Below, one piece after another: positions 27,309 through 34,146 of a stretch of DNA of 34,146 bases (position 1 is the stretch's first letter; the number at the start of each line of letters is the position of its first letter). The notes beneath the pieces are model-generated. The model did no database searches and was not told the DNA's origin. It saw only the letters and a list, made by a program, of their open reading frames with translations. Origin of the DNA: Sulfuritalea sp. (GTDB lineage: Bacteria; Pseudomonadota; Gammaproteobacteria; Burkholderiales; Rhodocyclaceae); contig JAUYSD010000020.1 of the NCBI GenBank assembly GCA_030696505.1, positions 1 to 34,146 of the forward strand, written 5' to 3'. The position numbers and the translations under genes were made by a program.

Positions 27309-29053
27309 GCGGCACCTCCGCGGGCCGCCGCGGTGACGCGGTTGCGTCCGCTGCGCTTGGCTTCGTAAAGCGCAGCGTCGGCGCGTTCGATCAGTTCGCC
27401 GGGTGTGCTGGCGCCGGTTTCGCGGATGCCGGCAACGCCGATGCTGGTCGTCACGCGCAAGCCATCGACCACCATGGCTTCGATGCCCTCCCGGATGCGC
27501 TCGGCCAGGATCACGGCTCCGTCCTGCGAAGTCTCCCGGGCGATCACCATGAATTCCTCGCCACCGTAGCGACACACGGTATCGAGCACCTCGCGGACGT
27601 AGGAACGCGTGGTGACGGCAAAAGCCTTGAGTACCCGGTCGCCCTGGTCGTGACCATGGTTATCGTTGAATTTCTTGAAGTGATCGACATCGAACATCAG
27701 CACGGCCAGCTCACGTCCCTGCTCGTGGGCGAGGGCGAATTCCCGTGCCAGAGTTTCATCCAGCGCGCGCCGGTTCGCCAGGCCGGTCAGCGCGTCGGTG
27801 TTCGACAACTCGCGCAGCAACTGTTCCAGACGCTTTTCCTTGGTCATGTCGCGAATGATGGCGGCATGGCCGAGCATGTGTCCGTCGGCGCGCTGCAGGG
27901 TCGAGGCGTAGACGGCGAGGAAACGCTGGCGGTAGAGGAAGACATCGTTGGTGCCGGCGATACCGGCATGCTCCAGCGAGCATTCCATGCGCTGCGGGTC
28001 GTCGAGCAGGCGCAGGAATCCCTCCTCGACGATGCGGGCGGAAGGTTTGTCGAGCAGGAATTCCGCCGCCGGGTTGACCAGTACCACTGCCCCGGAACCG
28101 TCGGTGACGACAATTCCCTCGTCGGTGCCCATGAGTATGGTTTCCAGCTTGTTGTGCTCGGAATTGAATCCGGCATAACTGTCGCGCAGTTCGCCGGTCA
28201 TCTTGTTGAAGGAAAGCGCCATCAGCGACAGCTCGTCGCGGCCAATGACCGGAATGTTCTGGTTCAGATCGCCGGCGGCGACCTTCGCCATGGCCAGCGA
28301 GACGACCTCGATCGGGCGCACGATGTAGCGCCGCAGCACCACCGTGGCCACCACCAGCACCGCAGCGAGGGCCATCGCGAGGACCAGCAGCGACTGCATC
28401 CAGGTTTGCCGCACCTCTTCGCGCACGGTGTCCAGCGCGGAGCGGAACTCGAGCACGCCGAATACTTCGCGTTCCTTGCCGTGGCAGCGGTGGCACTTCT
28501 TGACGTTCTTGATCGGCAGCAGGAAGGTCAGGTGCTCAAGGCCGTGCTGCTGATGATAGTAATAGACGAAGCGCTGGGTGCTGATCGCCCGTATCAGGTT
28601 GGCGTCGTCGGCGGCGAAAACGCGGTGCTCGTGCTCGGTCGGCCTTGGTTCGAAGTCGGCCTCGCCGCGATGCTGGTTGACCTTGTGGATGGTTTCGTTG
28701 TCGCGGAACGCCTCGAGACCGTTGGTGCGCACGATGCGGAAATCGTCGACGTCCTTGATACCCTTGAGCTTGTCCGCATAAAGTTCGGCGACGTCCGCCG
28801 AGCCGGTGATCATGACCGTCTGCAATCCCTCGCTGACGCTGTTGAGGACTTGCTGAATCGCCCGTTCGTTTTGCAGCAGGATGTTTTTTTCCTGCTGCTT
28901 GGCGTAGAAATAGACGATCGAACCGAAACCCAGCGCGATGACCGAGCAGATCGCCAAAGTGAGTTTCGCGCCGATGGAGGAAAGGCCGAGGGAATTCAAT
29001 TTCAAGGCCTTCGTCGCTCCTGCTGCGGAGCTATTGGACGCATTGCTTTCCAC
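27305..29053 (-). CDS. Membrane diguanylate cyclase with CHRCH periplasmic sensor (GGEEF)
   Basis: A 582-residue paralogue of the next gene. Order: short cytoplasmic start, helix (LAICSVIALGFGSIVYFYA), periplasmic sensor with CHRCH near residue 186 in NVKKCHRCHGKER, second helix (LLVLAMALAAVLVVATVVL), HAMP, PAS, and GGDEF with RYGGEEF. The site four residues before the arginine of RYGG is Asp, but the matching Arg of the inhibitory RxxD is Glu (EVLD), so product inhibition is doubtful. It starts with GTG at 29053 with no strong ribosome site; an in-frame stop lies two codons upstream, so a longer start is excluded. It is upstream of and overlapping the other cyclase. Confidence 0.88.
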   Translation of the reverse strand: MESNASNSSAAGATKALKLNSLGLSSIGAKLTLAICSVIALGFGSIVYFYAKQQEKNILLQNERAIQQVLNSVSEGLQTVMITGSADVAELYADKLKGIKDVDDFRIVRTNGLEAFRDNETIHKVNQHRGEADFEPRPTEHEHRVFAADDANLIRAISTQRFVYYYHQQHGLEHLTFLLPIKNVKKCHRCHGKEREVFGVLEFRSALDTVREEVRQTWMQSLLVLAMALAAVLVVATVVLRRYIVRPIEVVSLAMAKVAAGDLNQNIPVIGRDELSLMALSFNKMTGELRDSYAGFNSEHNKLETILMGTDEGIVVTDGSGAVVLVNPAAEFLLDKPSARIVEEGFLRLLDDPQRMECSLEHAGIAGTNDVFLYRQRFLAVYASTLQRADGHMLGHAAIIRDMTKEKRLEQLLRELSNTDALTGLANRRALDETLAREFALAHEQGRELAVLMFDVDHFKKFNDNHGHDQGDRVLKAFAVTTRSYVREVLDTVCRYGGEEFMVIARETSQDGAVILAERIREGIEAMVVDGLRVTTSIGVAGIRETGASTPGELIERADAALYEAKRSGRNRVTAAARGGAA

Positions 29054-29451
29054 AACTCACGGCTCGGGGTGTTGGCGCTTCTGCGCCGGGCCCGAAGACG
29101 CAGGCGTCGCCGCCACAGGCGATGAGTTTGTCGCGACACTCGGCGTATCCGGGATGAACGGCGGGTTCTCAGCCAAGTCCTTGCCTCGCATGTATGTGCC
29201 CACCCACCCGATCATCCCCGCAACGTGGCGCAGATTTCACCGCACCTATCGGCAAACCGCGATGCAGGTATGGCTGCGGCCGCCGGCGGACCGATACTCT
29301 CAAAGACCAGCCGCCTTGTTGATCCGTGAATTACGCGACAAACTGCGGAATCTACGTAGCGGCAACGCGCTGTCGGGCATGCCGGGCATTGCCCGACGCC
29401 GTTGGCAAGCCCGTGCCGTTCTGTTTGACGTCGCGCCGCCTCGTCTTGGGC
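29054..29451. other. 398-bp region without a supported gene, between cyclase pair and AsmA gene
   Basis: No reading frame here resembles a protein family. A plus-strand open frame crosses it, but it continues antisense into the cyclase gene and has no recognisable domain. A hairpin with arms GTCGGGCA (29372-29379) and TGCCCGAC (29390-29397) is present, without a T-run. It probably holds the promoter of the cyclase pair, but no convincing -35/-10 was found by eye. Confidence 0.5.
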
Positions 29452-31494
29452 TCATCGGCCGAACAGACCCTTGAGCTTGTCCCGGGCCTTGTCCTCGATC
29501 TTCGTCTTGATTTCTTCCTTCTTCTCTTCGACCTTGGCCTTGGCCGCGTCGGCGGCCAGGCTGCCGAGTTCGAGCGTGTACGAGAGTTTCTCGAAAGGAC
29601 CGGTGACGCGCACCGGCACGGTGAGACCCTTCAGCTGGTCGAGACCCTGCCCGCCCTGGCCGGCGCTGCTGGCGACCACGCTGGCCTTGGCCAGGTAGTT
29701 CATGCGGCCGCCGCCGATGTCGATGTCGCCGGCGCCGGCGAGCCGCAGGAAGGGCGACTTCATCGCCAGGTCTTCATTGTGGGCGACGCCGTTGGCGATC
29801 TTCAGCGAGGCGGCGAGTTCCGAGAAGTCGGTCTTGTCGCCGGCCTTTGCCTGTTGCGTCGAGTCTTTGCCGGATGCGGCGCCGAGCTTGCCCTGGAGGT
29901 CGCGCAGGGTTTGCGCCAGATTGATGCCCTTGATCGCGCCATCCTTGAGGTTCACCGAGGCGGTGCCGCCCAGCGCCTGCTTCATCGCCGTGATGCTGTC
30001 GCCGCGGCTGGCGACGTCGAGCGCGACGTTGCCGCGACCTTCCAGCAAATCCTTGTCGGCCAGATCCTTCATCAGCGGGTTGATGCTGATGCCCGTCAGC
30101 TGCTGCTTGAGGCCGACTTGATTGCCCGCGGCATTCAGCGACAGGCTGCCGCTGGCGGTGCCTTCGTAGAGATTCATCGTCAGCGGCGCGATGTCGAGAC
30201 GGCCGCCCGCGAGATTGAGTTTCGCATTCAGCTTGGCCAGCCTCAGCTTCGACACCTGCAGCGCGCCGATGCGGATGCTGCCCTTGACCTCGTGACCCTT
30301 GAGCGCGGAGAAGTCCAGCTTGCCGTCCAAGGCGGATTTGTCTTCGGCGGCCTTGGGCGGCAGATACTTGTCCACGTTGAGCTGGTCGATGTCGAGGTCG
30401 AAGACGATGGCCGGCGGCGCGAACTTCGCCACCTTGAGCTTCAGCGCGATGGTCGATTCGTCGAAGCGGGTGCCCAGATCGAGCGCGGCGCTCTGTTTTG
30501 CCAGATCGGCGCGCAGGCTGCCCGACAGCGGCAGCTTGAGCTGCTTCATCGGCATCTGCGGATTGGGCAGGCCGATGCTGCCGACTAGCTTTTCCAGTGC
30601 CACGGTCTGCGCCGCGAGGTTGGCCGCCACCGGCGAATCGAGGTGGGCCTTGATTGTCGTCTCGCCCGACTTCGCATCGAGATCGAGCGCCAGCTTGCCG
30701 ATCGTGAGCGCCTTGGCATTGCCTTCGACGCCCGACAGCACCAGCTTGGCGACGATGCTGCGGCCGCTGCCGGTCAGCGTCGCGCTGAGGTTCAGCGTGT
30801 CGCCGCCGGCCTTGTCGGGCGACAGCGCGAGCTTCGGCGCATCGAGTTTCAGCTCGAAGGCATCGCTGCCGTTCTTGCCCTTGGCGGCCAGCGACAAAGC
30901 GTCCACCGACAGGGTCTGCCTGCCGCTGTCGGCCTGCACGCGCCCGGTGTCGAGATCGAGCCTGGACAGAGTCGTGGCGCTGCCGCTCTTCTCGTCGCGC
31001 CAGGTGAATTGCGCATTGGCCAGCTTGATGCCGGCGATGTCGATTTGCAGTGGCGCGCTCGGCGTGTCGCCAGCGCCAACTTTCGGCTTCTTGGCCTTGC
31101 TGCCCGTCAGGTCGTCGATGTTCAGCGTGCCGTCCTTGCGCTTGACCAGCGTCGCCTGGAGGCCGGCGACCTCGATCCGTCTCACCTGCACCTGCTGCGA
31201 CAACAGCGGCATTACGGCCACGGCCACGCGCGCCGATTCGAGCGCGAGGAATTCCTCCCTGCCGCCGGGCTCCGACAGGCTGAGGCGCCCGAGCCTGATG
31301 CCGACATCCGGCCACACCGAGAGTTCGAGTTTGCCGGCGATGTCCAGCCGGCGCTCGGTCTGCTCCAGCACCACGCGGCTGATTTCGCCCTTGATTCTTT
31401 CGCCGTCGAACAAGGCATACAGCACACCGACCCCCACCGCGAGCAAGGCCAGCACCAGGCCCAGCGCGATGCCGATAATGCGGAATGCCTTCAT
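29452..31494 (-). CDS. AsmA family protein
   Basis: A 680-residue protein anchored by one N-terminal helix (MKAFRIIGIALGLVLALLAVGVGVLYALFDG) and otherwise periplasmic beta-rich repeats. Family segments include LEQTERRLDIAGKLELSVWPDVGIRLGRLSL, DGTLNIDDL and the C-terminal AsmA_2-type region (LGGTASVNLKDGAIKGINLAQTLRDL ... GGGRMNYLAKASVV). The extreme C-terminus is a Lys/Glu-rich tail (AAKAKVEEKKEEIKTKIEDKARDKLKGLFGR). AsmA-like proteins act in outer-membrane lipid transport or assembly. AGGAAA precedes the ATG. It diverges from the small secreted gene with a 64-bp gap and lies upstream of the cyclase pair on the same strand. Confidence 0.9.
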   Translation of the reverse strand: MKAFRIIGIALGLVLALLAVGVGVLYALFDGERIKGEISRVVLEQTERRLDIAGKLELSVWPDVGIRLGRLSLSEPGGREEFLALESARVAVAVMPLLSQQVQVRRIEVAGLQATLVKRKDGTLNIDDLTGSKAKKPKVGAGDTPSAPLQIDIAGIKLANAQFTWRDEKSGSATTLSRLDLDTGRVQADSGRQTLSVDALSLAAKGKNGSDAFELKLDAPKLALSPDKAGGDTLNLSATLTGSGRSIVAKLVLSGVEGNAKALTIGKLALDLDAKSGETTIKAHLDSPVAANLAAQTVALEKLVGSIGLPNPQMPMKQLKLPLSGSLRADLAKQSAALDLGTRFDESTIALKLKVAKFAPPAIVFDLDIDQLNVDKYLPPKAAEDKSALDGKLDFSALKGHEVKGSIRIGALQVSKLRLAKLNAKLNLAGGRLDIAPLTMNLYEGTASGSLSLNAAGNQVGLKQQLTGISINPLMKDLADKDLLEGRGNVALDVASRGDSITAMKQALGGTASVNLKDGAIKGINLAQTLRDLQGKLGAASGKDSTQQAKAGDKTDFSELAASLKIANGVAHNEDLAMKSPFLRLAGAGDIDIGGGRMNYLAKASVVASSAGQGGQGLDQLKGLTVPVRVTGPFEKLSYTLELGSLAADAAKAKVEEKKEEIKTKIEDKARDKLKGLFGR
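31070..31081 (+). repeat. Copy of the CCAGCGSCAACT motif (in the AsmA gene)
   Basis: CCAGCGCCAACT on the plus strand, coding on the minus strand for KVGAGD in a loop next to the Lys-rich KAKKPK segment. Confidence 0.5.
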
Positions 31495-31558
31495 GCGAAT
31501 TTCCTGTTTCGGGATAATGGGCTAGATTAATGAAATTGACCGGCCAAGGGGAGTGCAA

Positions 31559-32122
31559 ATGAAATACAAACTGAGTCTTGTTCTGGGCATGGCGTCGACG
31601 TTGGCATTCGCGCAGCAGAGCGGTATCGGCACGGTAAAGGTCGAACCGAACCCGGTCCGCGCCGGGCAGGAAGTGAAAATCACCATCGCGGCCGAAGGCG
31701 AGGCGCCTGCCTTCTGCGGCATGGTGGTGCATTTCGATGACGGCAGCGAATCGCGCAACGTCAAGATCGACGGCAAGGAAGGCAAGTTCCCCGTCAGCAT
31801 TTCCAAGACCTATGCCAAGGCGGGCAGCTACAGCATCAAGGCCGAAGGCAAGCGCATCACCACCCATTTCCCCTGCGTCGGCACGGCAACGGCCAAGTTG
31901 GTGGTCGAACCGGGGCCGGCCGCCGCCGCCGCGGTTCCGACCTGTCCGCAGGGCTACAGGATGGTCGGCCGCATGGGCAAGGCCGGCGATTTCTCCTGCA
32001 AGGGCGGCAAGGGCGCGATGGCCCCTGCCAAGCCGCTGGGCTGCGCCATGGGACTCGAATACTTCGCCAACGACAAGGCGAGGCAGGTCGGCTGCCGCAA
32101 GATGAAAGCGCCGAGGAAGTAG
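31559..32122 (+). CDS. Small secreted Cys-rich protein with PKD-like domain
   Basis: A 187-residue protein with signal peptide MKYKLSLVLGMASTLAFAQ. The first half looks like a single immunoglobulin/PKD-type fold (VKVEPNPVRAGQEVKITIAAEG ... GSYSIKAEGKR). The second half carries two Cys-pair units: CPQGYRMVGRMGKAGDFSCKG and CAMGLEYFANDKARQVGCRK, each C-x2-G-[YL]...C-[KR]. With FCGMVV and HFPCVG there are six cysteines, enough for three disulfides. The function is unknown. GGGGAG stands 5 bases before the ATG at 31559; a GTG two codons earlier is less well placed. Divergent from the AsmA gene. Confidence 0.75.
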   Translation: MKYKLSLVLGMASTLAFAQQSGIGTVKVEPNPVRAGQEVKITIAAEGEAPAFCGMVVHFDDGSESRNVKIDGKEGKFPVSISKTYAKAGSYSIKAEGKRITTHFPCVGTATAKLVVEPGPAAAAAVPTCPQGYRMVGRMGKAGDFSCKGGKGAMAPAKPLGCAMGLEYFANDKARQVGCRKMKAPRK

Positions 32123-32225
32123 GTCCGCGCACGGCGCGCCGATCCGATTCCGCGCCGTGTTTTTCCGATGTTGCGTTTGTCGTGGCCGCATGCGGCCGGG
32201 CTGCGTGCTGCTGTGAAGCGATCCG

Positions 32226-32474
32226 ATGAACAACTTTATTGCGCCGCCGCCGGTGCGCTCGCCCTGCGTCAAGGTTTGCGAACTCGATCCGGAAAACGGG
32301 CTGTGCCGCGGCTGTTACCGGACCCAGGACGAGCGTGACTGGTGGGTGGCCTACAGCGATGTGCAGCAGCGGGAAGTGTTGCAGCGCTGCGAACAGCGCC
32401 GCACAGCGCTGGTGCGCGGTGTCGGCGAGCTGGCGCCCAACATGGGCATCGTCGAGCCGCGCCGCAGGAAATAG
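32226..32474 (+). CDS. DUF1289 small Cys-motif protein
   Basis: An 82-residue protein of the DUF1289 family, with the motif SPCVKVCELDPENGLCRGCYRT containing four cysteines that may bind metal, followed by ERDWWVAYSDVQQREVL. Members are widespread in proteobacteria and have no assigned function. It lies about 100 bp after the secreted Cys-rich gene and converges on the tRNA remnant at 32536. Confidence 0.85.
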   Translation: MNNFIAPPPVRSPCVKVCELDPENGLCRGCYRTQDERDWWVAYSDVQQREVLQRCEQRRTALVRGVGELAPNMGIVEPRRRK

Positions 32475-32491
32475 GCCAGACGCAAATGCCC

Positions 32492-32529
32492 CGAAAAAAC
32501 GAAAACGGCCCCATCGCTGGGAGCCGTTT
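32492..32529 (-). terminator. Intrinsic terminator of the tRNA, left copy
   Basis: On the minus strand AAACGGC (complement of 32523-32529) and GCCGTTT (complement of 32503-32509) form a 7-bp stem, extended by CCC/GGG with a bulged base and a six-base loop, followed by TCGTTTTTTCGG. This lies just past the CCA end of the tRNA remnant, as expected for a tRNA terminator. The right copy (34100-34127) has the stem but a much weaker T-run. Confidence 0.8.
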
Positions 32530-32548
32530 GAATACTGGTGGTGATGAG
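32502..32548. repeat. Direct repeat, left copy (att-like)
   Basis: This copy and 34099-34146 are the same apart from one C (four C's here, five there). The last 36 bases, from 32513 and from 34111, are identical. The copy covers the tRNA terminator and the tRNA 3' end with CCA. The period is 1,598 bp. The right copy reaches the window edge, so its full extent is not visible. Confidence 0.85.
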
Positions 32549-32580
32549 CGGACTTGAACCACCGACCCCCGGATTATGAA
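32536..32580 (-). pseudogene. 3' half of a CAU-anticodon tRNA (left boundary of the Fic unit)
   Basis: Read on the minus strand, the sequence is: anticodon loop TTCATAA (CAU at 32576-32578), anticodon stem TCCGG, variable GGGTC, T-stem GGTGG with loop TTCAAGT and CCGCT, acceptor strand CATCACC, A and CCA (32536-32538). The match to a tRNA ends at the anticodon loop: the expected CCGGA stem partner is replaced by TTGGC, and no 5' half follows. CAU means tRNA-Met or Ile2; the half present does not decide. This is the usual signature of a tRNA 3' end duplicated by integration. Confidence 0.8.
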
Positions 32581-32742
32581 GCCAAGTCTAGAAGTCTGTT
32601 GCGTCAATGGCTTGTGCTGTTTTCAATTCTACAAACGGCTTCTGCCGAGGCCTCGTGAACCCGTGTCGTCACTAGGGGTAATCCAAGATTGTAGAAAGGT
32701 TTCTCATGAGAAATCAGAGGAAGAATTTTCAAGCCCCGCAGA

Positions 32743-32792
32743 GCTTTGAAAGATATTGACTGTTTTTTTTCAAAGCCTATAATTCTTTGAAA
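32743..32792 (+). promoter_or_regulatory. Fic gene promoter with three CTTTGAAA operator-like sites
   Basis: TTGACT (32756-32761) and TATAAT (32778-32783) are 16 bp apart, close to the sigma-70 consensus. GCTTTGAAA (32743-32751) and TTTCAAAGC (32768-32776) form a perfect 9-bp inverted repeat around the -35 box and spacer, and CTTTGAAA recurs at 32785-32792 just after the -10 box. The arrangement suits binding of a repressor over the promoter. TACGTACGTA (32806-32815) is a further palindrome in the leader. Confidence 0.7.
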
Positions 32793-32820
32793 ATTTCTCC
32801 GAGCTTACGTACGTAGCGAG

Positions 32821-33972
32821 ATGAAAGAAAACGACTTTTCTGCTAATAAAAGCGGTCGCCTAATTCGAACCCCAGAGGACTACCTGGCATTCGTGCCGGA
32901 CCGACTGCCGCCGAAGATTCATCTCGATATGAGCTTGGCTCTCGCCTTATCCAAGGCAGACTCAGCTCTATCCGAGCTATCCGGACTCGGCGGGCAATTG
33001 CCGAACCCTCACCTGCTCATTTCCCCGTACATCCGCCGCGAGGCAGTTTTGTCATCGCGCATCGAGGGCACCAAGGCCAGCTTGTCCGACCTTTTGATTG
33101 ACGAAATCGATGATGGCAACCCGCGCCGCGCGGGAAACGATGACATCCAGGAAGTTAGAAACTATATCCACGCCATGGAGCATGGTATAGCCATGCTCTC
33201 CAGCCTTCCGTTATCTCTTCGCTTGGTTCGGGAAATTCACGCCAAGCTTATGTCCGGCGTGCGTGGCGACAAGGCTACGCCAGGTGAATTCCGTCGCTCG
33301 CAGAACTGGATCGGCCCGGCCGGCAGCACTCCTATGACCGCCGCCTTTGTCCCGCCACCCGTTTATGAAATGACGGAGTCCTTGGGCGATTGGGAGAAGT
33401 TCCTCCATGTCCGCGATGTCATGCCGGACCTGATTCAGTGCGCCATGATGCACGTCCAGTTTGAGACCATTCACCCCTTCCTCGACGGTAACGGGCGTGT
33501 TGGCCGTCTGCTGGTGACTTTCTTTATGCTGGAACGCAAGCGCCTCTCCCAGCCGCTGCTCTACCTGTCCGCCTTTATCGACGCCCACAAGAACGACTAC
33601 TACGACCTGCTGCAACGGGTGCGGACACACGGCGACTGGGAGCCATGGATTCGATTCTTCCTTCAGGGCGTGACCGAGATCGCCACCGAGGCCGGCGAGC
33701 AGGCCAAAGAGCTGCACCGACTGCGGGAGCAATATCGGTCACAGTTGAGAGACAAAGCCAATGCCCTGGGCCTGCTGGATGATCTCTTCATCAACCCCTA
33801 CATGACTATTGGTCGGGCGGGTAAGGTGCTGGGCAAGACTCACCCCACCGCCAAGGCAGCGATTGCTGTGCTGGAAGAGCAGAAAATCCTTCGCGAGATA
33901 ACGGGACGGCAGTGGGGGCGCTACTACGTCTGCCAGCCAGTTCTCGACGCCCTGGAAAAGCCGTTCAGCTAA
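32821..33972 (+). CDS. Fic-family AMPylase with N-terminal inhibitory motif and C-terminal winged helix
   Basis: A 383-residue protein. The Fic core motif is HPFLDGNGRVGR (about 218-229), with the catalytic His and the Gly-Asn-Gly-Arg loop intact, so transfer of AMP or another phosphate moiety is plausible. The N-terminal segment SSRIEGTKAS (about 77-86) matches the [S/T]xxxE[G/N] inhibitory motif of class II Fic proteins, in which the Glu blocks ATP. The C-terminus (YMTIGRAGKVLGKTHPTAKAAIAVLEEQKILREI) resembles a winged helix-turn-helix, so it may also bind DNA, perhaps its own promoter. No antitoxin gene is beside it; inhibition is probably internal. It lies in the tRNA-bounded unit and begins in DNA of lower GC than its neighbours. 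Confidence 0.93.
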   Translation: MKENDFSANKSGRLIRTPEDYLAFVPDRLPPKIHLDMSLALALSKADSALSELSGLGGQLPNPHLLISPYIRREAVLSSRIEGTKASLSDLLIDEIDDGNPRRAGNDDIQEVRNYIHAMEHGIAMLSSLPLSLRLVREIHAKLMSGVRGDKATPGEFRRSQNWIGPAGSTPMTAAFVPPPVYEMTESLGDWEKFLHVRDVMPDLIQCAMMHVQFETIHPFLDGNGRVGRLLVTFFMLERKRLSQPLLYLSAFIDAHKNDYYDLLQRVRTHGDWEPWIRFFLQGVTEIATEAGEQAKELHRLREQYRSQLRDKANALGLLDDLFINPYMTIGRAGKVLGKTHPTAKAAIAVLEEQKILREITGRQWGRYYVCQPVLDALEKPFS

Positions 33973-34098
33973 ACCGACCGGAAGCCAAGGCGCGAGCGTT
34001 AAACCCGGCAATTCAAGACTTCTTGGCGAAGGAGTCTGGGAGTGCGACGGTGCAGATTTAGTAAGGCCGCTACCCCCGTGCTACCCGGCACAGAAATT
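33973..34098. other. 126-bp tail of the Fic unit
   Basis: No gene, tRNA, hairpin terminator or recombinase binding site stands out. An integrase is not present anywhere between the direct repeats, so the unit depends on another recombinase or is a remnant. Confidence 0.4.
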
Positions 34099-34146
34099 AA
34101 AACGGCCCCCATCGCTGGGAGCCGTTTGAATACTGGTGGTGATGAG
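34099..34146. repeat. Direct repeat, right copy (att-like, cut by window end)
   Basis: Second copy of the terminator plus tRNA 3' end, on the minus strand, ending at the window edge within the tRNA. It presumably continues into the rest of a tRNA. Because a sequence ending inside a repeat can also be an assembly artefact, this needs sequence from beyond 34146. Confidence 0.8.

Noticed and set aside
29060-29100. TTGGCGCTTCTGCGCC segment as a sixth copy of the short motif
   Set aside because: It shares only TTGGCGCT with the complement of the motif and lacks the rest, so the likeness is not convincing.
27650-29125. Long plus-strand open frame (about 490 codons) antisense to the cyclase gene
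   Set aside because: It is a shadow of the minus-strand cyclase; its translation has no domain and the minus-strand product shows clear HAMP, PAS and GGDEF motifs.
28938-29474. Plus-strand open frame across the 398-bp gap
   Set aside because: Its first part is antisense to the cyclase start, no ribosome site or domain is seen, and there is no homology I recognise.
30720-30760. LSGVEG stretch in the AsmA protein, reminiscent of repeat-derived peptides in other phyla
   Set aside because: The surrounding AsmA sequence aligns naturally through this point (KLVLSGVEGNAKAL), so it is an ordinary part of the protein.

Overview
This 34.1 kb window looks like chromosomal DNA of a GC-rich betaproteobacterium, most likely of the Rhodocyclales/Nitrosomonadales type. 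The basis is gene content and order: topB, smg, dprA, a LysM gene, def, fmt, then rsmB, a DUF4390 gene, ntrY, ntrX, trkA, trkH, hemE and priA, which is a familiar betaproteobacterial arrangement. The assignment is by pattern recognition; no search was run.

Layout. (1) 1-4654, minus strand: topoisomerase III (runs off the left edge), Smg, DprA and a secreted LysM protein. (2) 4766-6200, plus: peptide deformylase and methionyl-tRNA formyltransferase. A Sel1-repeat secreted protein (6251-7213, minus) follows. (3) 7318-16626, plus: a tight series rsmB, DUF4390, ntrY, ntrX, trkA, trkH, then hemE. This NtrX has lost the recognisable ATPase motifs of a sigma-54 activator. (4) 16627-17010: a 384-bp intergenic region with a hairpin, a 16-bp perfect inverted repeat enclosing a very AT-rich tract, and a group of DnaA-box-like sites built into a 13-bp palindrome. 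It is a candidate replication-related or DnaA-controlled element. (5) priA (plus) converges on a minus-strand operon of ROK kinase, MOSC-domain protein and MFS transporter. (6) 22087-25586, plus: a monoheme cytochrome, a decaheme MtrA/DmsE-type cytochrome and a large MtrB/PioB-type outer-membrane barrel, that is, a porin-cytochrome conduit for electron exchange across the outer membrane. (7) 25596-29053, minus: two overlapping membrane diguanylate cyclases, each with a CXXCH heme-binding motif in its periplasmic sensor. They converge on the conduit genes, which suggests that redox or heme sensing is linked to c-di-GMP. (8) An AsmA-family protein, a small secreted Cys-rich protein and a DUF1289 protein. 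(9) 32502-34146: a 1.6-kb unit bounded by direct repeats that comprise a tRNA terminator and the tRNA 3' end. The left copy ends inside a CAU-anticodon tRNA, and the unit carries one Fic-family gene with its own strong promoter and a repeated operator-like motif.

Three genes (ntrY, priA, the ROK kinase gene) carry in-frame, hairpin-forming insertions of what appears to be one dispersed repeat family. A 12-base motif that probably belongs to the same family recurs five times in coding sequence. The most interesting candidates for new biology are the heme-sensor/c-di-GMP pair next to the electron conduit, the DnaA-box/inverted-repeat region between hemE and priA, the tRNA-bounded Fic unit, and the ATPase-degenerate NtrX.
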